The notes under the pieces: generated by a model | Told to the model about the DNA's origin: nothing | The model's database searches: none | The model's input: the letters and a program-made list of their open reading frames with translations, nothing else | Program-made: the position numbers and the translations under genes | Part shown: positions 56,792 through 64,000 of the stretch, one piece after another | How the letters are laid out: each line of letters begins with the position of its first letter | How positions within the stretch are numbered: position 1 is the first letter of the stretch | Assembly: GCA_018398585.1 (NCBI GenBank) | Contig: JAGTTD010000008.1 | Location: 2,492,501-2,556,500, forward strand | DNA from: Simmondsia chinensis | Lineage: Eukaryota; Streptophyta; Magnoliopsida; Caryophyllales; Simmondsiaceae | DNA length: 64,000 nt | Direction of reading: 5' to 3'

Positions 56792-57767
56792 TGTTAAGGT
56801 TTTGTTGTATTTCTACGGTTTTAAACTTATTATGTTTAGTTCCTTAAAGATAACTTCAATGACCAACCAAAATTATCAGATCTAGTTCAAGAAACCTGTG
56901 TCCTCAGTAAAGCAAAATATCATCCAACAAGAACGCACAAAACACACAACGACAACAACAAGATTTACGTGGTTCAGCCTTATAATAAGGACCTACTCCA
57001 CGGCTCCTTATTTCTAGGGAAGTATATCCACTATTATGTCAAGTTCAAGTATTACAGACCAAAGATCAACAATATACAACTCAATACATACAGATCCTTC
57101 AAGGCTTCTAAGACAGAAACCCTAACCGAACAAAAATAAAGAGTAAGGGAAAAGAAAGCTCACAACCGAATCCAACAAGGCTTCATAAGTGCTCCAAACT
57201 ACCAAGGATTGAACAAAGGAGCCTTCACACCCACGGATCTACAAGTTCGCCGTCGATCGCCTCACAATCGCCTCACAATTGCCAGAGAAAGGAAGAGAGA
57301 GGCGGTGGCTAATGAAGATTTGGGAAAAATGAGAAAAGCGTACAGTGAACCCTAAAAGGGTCCCTTTATATAGACAATTGGGTCGAGACCCGTGGCAATG
57401 CTCCATAGTCAATCTCGGCCGTTCAAAACAAGCAAATCAACGGTCCATAATCTCCCTCAACAAACACAATCTGGGTCGCTGGATGGCTGACGCGTGTCAG
57501 CCATCTATTAACAGACTAAGGAAGCTTGCGCGAGAAGCTTCGGGCAACGGGCAATGGCACGGGCAGTAAATACATCACACGGGCAGGGGCTGCCAGGTCA
57601 TTTTACCAACTGACCAGATTTTAATGAATATTTTAACCCTGCAGCTTTACTAATTTTTTACATCAAAAAATTACAACACATGCCACTAAAACATTTACAT
57701 CCTTTGGTCTATAATATTTAAACATTACTTGACATAGTTAAGTCATATAGGGACCAATTATACAACA
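56792..57767 (-). repeat. 5' LTR of the copia element (976 bp)
   Basis: Begins tgttaaggttttg and ends ttatacaaca in + orientation. Contains the element promoter region. The extra 11 bases relative to the other LTR are a tandem copy of cctcacaatcg near 57265. Confidence 0.93.
57364..57373 (-). promoter_or_regulatory. TATA-like box in the 5' LTR
   Basis: Reads ctatataaag on the minus strand, in the direction of element transcription and upstream of the presumed R region. Confidence 0.5.
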
Positions 57768-57772
57768 TTGGA

Positions 57773-58078
57773 GATGAAAGAAAGAGAAGATATTTCATTA
57801 ATTGTTGATTTGATGATCTTTACGTTAGCTTCCCCTTACATTTGTGCAAGAAAACCTAATAACAAACTCTAACAGTAAAACAGAAATCAGTTATGTGCGC
57901 TAAGCTATCCTGGCTATGATCTGGGACCATGCTGATAGTGTGGGATGTAAATGGAACTGCCAGGACGCGGCTGACCTAGACAGTGTCACAGGCACGCACC
58001 AGTGAGCATCCCCAGACTGTGACGGAGCGCTGGGTCACAGTATGCATGCGCATCCTACCTATTCTACTATGTCACAGA
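57773..58078. other. Unidentified flanking sequence
   Basis: Sequence between two copia insertions. It includes an inverted pair around gtcacag (about 57995 and 58072) but no known domain or coding frame. Confidence 0.35.
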
Positions 58079-59505
58079 TATTGGAAGGGATTCTAGATCC
58101 TTCCCCGTCTAGGGTTTATATGCTTTCCATCTCTACCCCTAATCTTATGTATAAGTCAAAGGGTATTATTGTACTCATCTCTCTTGATGTATGCCTATTT
58201 TTAAGCCCCTTGTACGTCTTCCATTATTATCCTAAAACACAAAGTATTATGCTTTCATATGGTATTAGAGCATAATACCTACGCTTCCCCCCTTAAACCC
58301 GAAAACTCAAAAAAAAAAAAAAAAAAAAAACATAAATAAAGGGAGGCTGTGCAGCCGCACCCCCTTCTCTCCCACGACTCTCTTCCCCTAACCCTACAAG
58401 TCAGCCGCCAGTGCCACCGTCATGCCGTCCCTCCTCCCCTGACACCTAACCCGGATTACGCAACTTGGCTACGTACGGATCAAAGTCTTAGATCTTGTAT
58501 TGCAGCTACCCTCTCTTGGCTTCTAATAAACGGGCTCTTCCTTAGCCAACATAGGTACACCGTTGATCTCCTCACTAAGCACTCGCTTTGTGAGGCCAAA
58601 CCCGTCAAAACCCCGCTTCCATCCCGAGCACACCTCTCCTTGTGTGATGGGGACCTCCTTGAGGATCCGACTGAGTATAGGAGTGCTGTAGGTGCCCTAC
58701 AATACCTCGCTATGACTAGGCCCGACATCTGCTATGCCGTGAATCTTGTCTCTCAGTTCATGCATACCCCCCGTACCCCTCATTGGCAAGCTGTCAAACG
58801 CATCCTCCGATACCTAAAGTCCACCTCCGACCACGGTCTCCGCCTTTCCCCTGCTCTCACCGCATTTGCTAATGCGGATTGGGGTGGCTGTCCTGACACA
58901 CGTCGTTCTACCACGAGCTATACTGTCTACCTTGTTCCCAACCTCATCTCTTGTAGGGCAAAGAAGCAGGCCACAGTCTCCAAATCCACCACAGAATCTG
59001 AATATAGGGCTATTGCCCAAGCAGTGGCTGAGAGTGACTGGATCCGATACTTAATGCGAGACCTTGGTTTACGACACCCTAGACCAATGCATATCTTCTG
59101 TGACAATGTCTCTGCTTCGTATCTTGCGGCCAATGTCTCCTCCAACGATCGCAGCAAATATGTTGATGTAGACTTTCACTATGTTCATGAAAAGGTCCTC
59201 AAAGGAGACCTACAAGTCCGGTACACTCCAACAACAAAACAAATTGCTGACATACTCACCAAGGGTCTCCCGACCGACCGCTTCTACCAACATAAGTCCA
59301 ATCTTCGCGTGCTACCACCCCGCTCAAATTGAGAGGGCGTATTGGAAGGGATTCTAGATCCTTCCCTGTCTGGGGTTTATATGCTTTTCATCTCTATCCC
59401 TAGTCTTATGTATAGGTCAAGGGGTATTATTGTACTCATCTCTCTTGATGTACCCTTGTACCTCTTCTATTATTATCCAAAAACACAAAGTATTATGCTT
59501 TCGTA
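58079..59505 (+). mobile_element. Internally deleted copia element with short LTRs
   Basis: LTRs 58079-58259 (181 bp) and 59340-59505 (166 bp) start tattggaagggattctagat; the first is followed by a primer-site-like tggtattagagca (58260). Flanking 5-mers acaga and acaaa (one mismatch) fit a duplication. The ends are TA...TA, not TG...CA. Only about 1.1 kb of interior remains, joining the start of gag to the end of RT/RNase H. Confidence 0.85.
58349..59332 (+). CDS. Chimeric gag-RNase H frame of the deleted copia (327 codons)
   Basis: Residues about 1-55 are gag-like (NPDYATWLRTDQSLRSCIAA). From about residue 63 the frame switches to the late RT segment (GLFLSQHRYTVDLLTKH) and the complete RNase H domain, including MTRPDICYAV, FANADWGGCPDTRRSTTSYT, KSTTESEYRAIAQA, IFCDNVSASYLA and QIADILTKGL. 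Protease, integrase and the RT active site are deleted. The junction lies near 58520 and kept the frame open. It stops just before the 3' LTR, the normal end of copia pol. Whether it is translated is unknown; it is most likely a non-functional deletion product. Confidence 0.8.
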   Translation: MQPHPLLSHDSLPLTLQVSRQCHRHAVPPPLTPNPDYATWLRTDQSLRSCIAATLSWLLINGLFLSQHRYTVDLLTKHSLCEAKPVKTPLPSRAHLSLCDGDLLEDPTEYRSAVGALQYLAMTRPDICYAVNLVSQFMHTPRTPHWQAVKRILRYLKSTSDHGLRLSPALTAFANADWGGCPDTRRSTTSYTVYLVPNLISCRAKKQATVSKSTTESEYRAIAQAVAESDWIRYLMRDLGLRHPRPMHIFCDNVSASYLAANVSSNDRSKYVDVDFHYVHEKVLKGDLQVRYTPTTKQIADILTKGLPTDRFYQHKSNLRVLPPRSN

Positions 59506-59509
59506 ACAA

Positions 59510-59790
59510 AAAGGTGCGTGACATATTAGATGTGCTATTTTATGCTGCTTTAAGTGTTTGCGAGGTTACGGTTCTGCTATGCGGGTGTTTTGCCTTAGTT
59601 TTTTTGTTATAATTATTTTTGCTGATGGGTGTGTTCTGAGTGCTGGTATACACTCAATCTAGTTCCTATGGTGTTTTTGTTATTTTCTCTTTTCCACATA
59701 TTGTGTGTGCCTTTCGAATTTCCCCCTGGAGATGCCAGCTTTTGTGTTGCGAGTTTTTACTCGCTAATTATCAAAAAATATAAAGTAGGG
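59510..59790 (+). mobile_element. L1-like 3' end with poly(A)
   Basis: Contains the L1-like 3' UTR (gatgccagcttttgtgttgc; gagtttttactcgctaatta) and an A-rich end. No coding part. Confidence 0.55.
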
Positions 59791-62240
59791 ATTTGACCTC
59801 TTCTTTAGTTGTTAGGAAGAAAAGTAAAAATTTTTAAGCAATTTACAATTCCTTCAAAATGCACAAAGGAACTTATCTATCCCTCTAGATAAATTCTAAC
59901 TACTTCGTTTTTAATTCCTATAGTAACCAAACAAGGCTTTAGATTTTTTATCATTTATTTGAGTTTTTCATTTTCAAAATTGTTTTGTACTCGTGGCACT
60001 ACGCTAAGTAATGGATATCAGTAGGACACCTGCCGTCTATCTCATGTTTTTATTATACAGAATGTAAAGATAACTTGATATTGAATACGTCAGAATTGAA
60101 GGAATTTATAATCCGTTAAAATTGGGATAAATAAGCTAGAGTTTTATATTTGAGAATTCCGGAATAAATGCATAAAAGAGCTACGACGAAATATTTATAG
60201 CAAACTAACAAAACAAACCTTAAAACTAAAAAAATTACAAAATGCTACAAAATTGGCCCAAAAAACGCTTCTTAGAGGATGAATTTGGGCAAAACGAGCA
60301 GGACCAATGTTGCATAGCTCTATACAAGAGATTCTTTTTAATACGTAATGTTTCCAAAACTCGTTATGCATCACATGTTATATATTGTTTTTAAGTTGCA
60401 CACATGGATCAAAGTTTTCGGCCCGTCCATTTGGATTCCTGATGATCCAACTACTCGATAAACTCTTTGGCTATATGCCCCATATCAAAAAGCCTCGCTC
60501 AACTCCATTGTCATTTCTATTTGTGTATTTAGTTCATAACGTTATATGTTTAATATTATTTATTTATATTGTTAATACCCATGATAAAATACTTATAACT
60601 TATCAAAAATAATTAAATAGCATTATCTTATAAATTAAATAAACAATATAATAAAGATAATATTTTGTTAATAAATAAAAGGGTAGCACTTTTATCGTTT
60701 GAGACAATAGCGTTACAGATTGTCTAGTAGGGGATGGGCATTTGTTTGTCGTTTTCCTTGAGTCGTGCTCCAGTCACGTGCCTATGGACCGGCCGGTCTT
60801 TTTGCTTCAAATTTGACCATAACCTATTTCCTAACGTTATTGTCAAGGCAAAATTATTATTATCAGAGTACTATTATAGTTTTTAAGACAATTTTATAAC
60901 TCTTATTATTTTTAAGTTACATAATTGCTCCGGCAATAACAAGTCTCTCATTTTATAACGCAATAACATCTTTTTGGGTTATTTACGGTGTTCGTGGCCA
61001 AAAGCTTCAACAACCAAAGTAGTAGAGTCCTGCCCTCGAACTAGACTTAAATCCGAAATCAGGGCTACGATACCCCTAACCTGCCCGACGCCATCAATTC
61101 TTTTTACTTTTAACAATTATGTCAATTTAGAACATAATCTTATAATTAAATTATTTCAATTATTAAGTTTAATTCTAAAATTAAAATTGATTTATGATTG
61201 AAACTTCAATGTTAATTAGAACTTGTATAACGCATGAAGAAATTAATACCTGCATATCTTTACACTAATTTCTAAATAAAATTGTAATATTAAGCAGTCA
61301 AAAATTTACGTTAATTTTAAGATTAGACTTGACTATAATAATTTCAATTATACACCAATTTGGATTAGAATTCTAGAAGATGAAGGCGTTCCTTAATTCC
61401 TAAATTGTGTGGAGCCAGACTTTCTTAGTTAGACTCGAGATGAATGAAAATTGTCATGGTTGAAGCATATATTTGAGGTTGCTTGCAGTAATGAGAGTAA
61501 AATTCGACCATTGCTGATAGCAGTCTAAAGATTTCATTAAGTCCTACAAGTTAAATAAATGCGTGCATGTTTCATTCCTAGAAGAACAAAAAGGGCAAAA
61601 AATTCTATTAGTGTCAAAAATCTCAATTCTCACTAGCCTCTGTCTTGTGTTTTGACAATTAAATAAACAATGACCACTATTAAAGATTTTTTTTTTTTTT
61701 TTTTTTTGGAGAAAAATCCATAATTTTATATAGACTGTTATACAGAAGAAAATGATTAATTTGACTTATAAAGTGATATTCAGGGCTTTTTTTGCTATCA
61801 TTTTTAAATTTAATTTTTTATTTTTAAAAATAGACCAAAATTTAGAAATAATTTTTTAAGCTTTATAATTTCTATTTTCGATTTCCGGTCATATTAGAAA
61901 ATTTTGAAAATATGAAATAGAAAAAGAAAAATAGAATTATTTCAAAGGTATATATATAAATTTAGATATTAAAAATGATACCATCTTTTATTGCATGCTT
62001 TTTTGTGTGTAGGCTCAGTCCTCGTTATTATGGGTGCACCTACTTTGCATTGTAACTTTTATCGTTAATTATTAAAAAAAAAATGATACTAAATAAATCC
62101 TATACAGATAGGAAGATATTTGCGTTTTCTTGTTAACCTTTTTGGGGGAGAGTGATTAACATTATTTCCTTGTGAATTTTGCATGCTTCCGACTCTGTAC
62201 TTGACACTGAATATCTATTTTAGGTCCTAGACATTTTTTT
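59791..62240. other. No gene recognised
   Basis: AT-rich. Open frames here are short and lack motifs. Positions 60720-60830 and 60970-61085 are less AT-rich islands without recognisable content. A T-run of 24 lies at 61685-61708. Confidence 0.4.
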
Positions 62241-62261
62241 TTTTTGAACAAAGGTCCTAGA

Positions 62262-62480
62262 CATTTTTTTTTGAAATGAAAGCCGATATATATATGTAAT
62301 CGATATAGCGGTTTAGGAGCATCGAGTACTTCTAAGCTAGCTCTAAAGTCACGAGGCTCCTTGTATGCTTGCTTTTTTTTTTGATAGATAGTAATAAAAT
62401 GACATGCAGAACCCGACCTTTCGCAAGAGCGGATCCCAATACACAAAAGTGGTTGCAGACAGTACGCTTCTATTGCCATG
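62262..62480 (-). mobile_element. Poly(A) retroposon related to 63814-63964
   Basis: The reverse strand shares acttttgtg, gcggatccc/gcggaaccc, gcaagagc, gacatgcagaacccgacc and a T-run-bounded end with the copy at 63814. A 23-base unit (aggtcctagacattttt) is duplicated just before it at about 62226 and 62250. Confidence 0.5.
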
Positions 62481-62819
62481 TGTTGAAATTAGTATTTCGT
62501 ATTCTTGTCCTCGTATTTGTATTTGTATACTTTAGTATCTGTATTTATTCTTAGCATATTCTTTTCTAGATTCTTCCATGTAATTAGTGAGTAGGTAGAT
62601 ATTTTGATAGATTTTTAGTCTCTTCCTCTCCCTCTCCCAACCGGCCACAATGGGCCTTTACTACTTGCTTTAACTTTGTTTTATTCTTTGTAACTCTTAA
62701 CTTGAGAAAATGATTGGGTGTGTCCTTCATCTAGTATAAATAGGATAGTCTTGTTTCATTTTTTGATCATCCAATACAACTTTTCTTTCTCAACATTCTA
62801 TCTTAAGTTTTTACACCTT

Positions 62820-63110
62820 GTGATGTATAGGTACTAGCTGTTGATACTTTCTATACTCTGTATATGCTATATGCTTGTATTGTGTCGTATGTAGGCTCTT
62901 TTCCCTGAATGCGTATTTACTTTTTGCCTTTTGCTCTTACTTCTATGCTGGTCATGCTCTTTATGCTCTCCATGTTCTCCATGCCTATCATGTTGGGGGT
63001 CCTTAAAAACAGCCTCTCGTTAGGGCTCCACCCTAGGCTGCGTACATCCTACTCCTACCAGACCTTGCTTACGCCAGAGCCTTTGATGCAGTGGGCTTGT
63101 TGTTATATAT
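62820..63110 (+). mobile_element. RTE LINE 3' UTR and tail
   Basis: A pyrimidine-rich 3' UTR (about 62820-62990, with gctctccatgttctccatgc) runs into the conserved tail (ggggtccttaaaaacagcc; taggctgcgtacatccta; cagaccttgcttacgccag) and cttgttgtta. The 5' limit is uncertain. Confidence 0.7.
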
Positions 63111-63277
63111 ATAAATAAGAGTTATTATTATTAGAGTAAAAATTAATACAGCTAGAGTAATAATGCGAAGTATAAAAGACGACAGCTACAAAATTTTCTT
63201 GGAAATATTGATGTTGCTTTGACATAACGTTAGCCTATTTATGTACACATGCTCACACATACAAAGAAAGAATTTGT

Positions 63278-63790
63278 CATTTAGATACCTTAAATTTTTT
63301 TTTTTTTTTGGGTCAAAAGGTGTTTTAATTTGAATATTTATCATTTAGATATTTTGATATCTTAATATATGCAATGAGGTAACCCAAGGATATACAATTT
63401 TTATCACTTGAATACCTAAAGTTTAAAAAGATTATTAATCCGATTCTCTTTGCAGGAATTCGATTGATTTTCCTTAGAAATTGCTAATTTGTAACATAAT
63501 TATAATACTATATAGGTATTATCTATTATGATATTTGTTGAAAAGCGCTAACGGTGACACATTATGTCGGTAATATACATACACATAATCCGTTAGGATC
63601 TGTTGAATCTTTGCAAAAAAGCATTGACGTAAGCATATTTTGATAAAAACCATCATGTTCCACCATGGGGTATCTAGGTGATATTTATTGAGAAAAAGGG
63701 TATTTAGGTGATAAATTTTTAAATCTCAGAGTACCACATTATATATACTGAAATGTTAAAATACCTAAATGATAAATAATCAAATCTAAG
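63278..63790. repeat. TIR-like non-coding element
   Basis: tcatttagataccttaaatt near the left and its inverse, ttaaaatacctaaatgataa, near the right, with further inverted copies (gtatttaggtgata at 63690) inside. Resembles the arms around 13625-14680. Confidence 0.4.
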
Positions 63791-63813
63791 ATGGTGTAAA
63801 TTATATATATAAT

Positions 63814-63964
63814 TTTTTTTTTTGACAGGTAGCGATAAACGCCAAGCAGACCCCGGCATTCCACAAGAGCGGAACCCGACCCACAAAAGTGGCTGCAGAC
63901 AAGCATACAAGCAAGGACAGAAAGCAAAAAGACAGAAAAAAATACAAGCCCCTAAAACACTTTT
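63814..63964 (-). mobile_element. Short poly(A) retroposon (151 bp)
   Basis: A perfect 18-bp duplication, gtaaattatatatataat (63796-63813 and 63965-63982), flanks it. The reverse strand reads ...cacttttgtgggtcgggttc, cgctcttgtggaatgccggg, gtttatcgctacctgtc, then poly(A). Could be an L1-like 3' end or a SINE. Copy at 62262-62480 is related. Confidence 0.8.
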
Positions 63965-64000
63965 GTAAATTATATATATAATGTATCACTTAATTTAACC

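Larger units (their letters stand above)
48530..57767 (-). mobile_element. Ty1/copia LTR retrotransposon with nested hAT insertion
   Basis: Two LTRs (48530-49494 and 56792-57767) with TG...CA ends and a perfect 5-bp target duplication, ttgga (48525-48529 and 57768-57772). The 5' LTR is the right-hand one. A minus-strand PBS matching initiator-Met tRNA (56778-56789) and a purine tract next to the 3' LTR (49495-49510) fit the orientation. Domain order is gag, protease, integrase, RT, RNase H, as in Ty1/copia. It is about 9.2 kb with the 3.1-kb hAT insertion and would be about 6.1 kb without it. LTRs differ by scattered substitutions plus one 11-bp duplication, so the insertion is fairly recent. 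Confidence 0.95.

Overview
The window reads as nuclear DNA of a flowering plant, most likely a eudicot. It is AT-rich, its genes are split by GT-AG introns, and most of it is layered transposable elements. No bacterial, organellar or viral gene block is visible. I could not fix the species from sequence alone.

Two host genes are well supported, both on the minus strand. (1) Positions 752-11982 hold 13 exons (539 residues) of a sucrose/H+ symporter of the SUT2/SUC3 type, with the long N-terminal and central loops of that clade. The last exon is not in the window. (2) Positions 29006-32639 hold a complete two-exon PRE-type atypical bHLH gene (94 residues) split by a 3.35-kb intron full of retroelements. 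A third gene-like locus, 18543-20664, is a spliced but broken En/Spm (CACTA) Transposase_24 gene beside a degraded CACTA terminus.

The rest is mobile DNA. A Ty1/copia element (48530-57767, minus strand, 5-bp TSD ttgga) is split by a 3.1-kb hAT element (49894-53032). Next to it is an internally deleted copia (58079-59505) with a fused open frame. There are 5'-truncated RTE-type LINEs with (TTG)n ends, L1-like 3' ends with poly(A), TRIM-like elements, solo LTRs and several TIR/MITE families, some with clear target-site duplications.

The most interesting signal is a set of four dispersed elements at 30905-31143, 43532-43794, 44271-44508 (reverse) and 46041-46269. Each starts with a near-full-length 5S rRNA-derived sequence containing the internal Pol III promoter, fused to the same 3' tail that ends the RTE LINEs in this window. 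Three have long, nearly perfect target-site duplications and the fourth a weaker one. They look like a 5S-rRNA-headed SINE family moved by an RTE LINE, distinct from Cassandra TRIMs. A further element at about 29290-29555 may join a tRNA-like head to the same tail.
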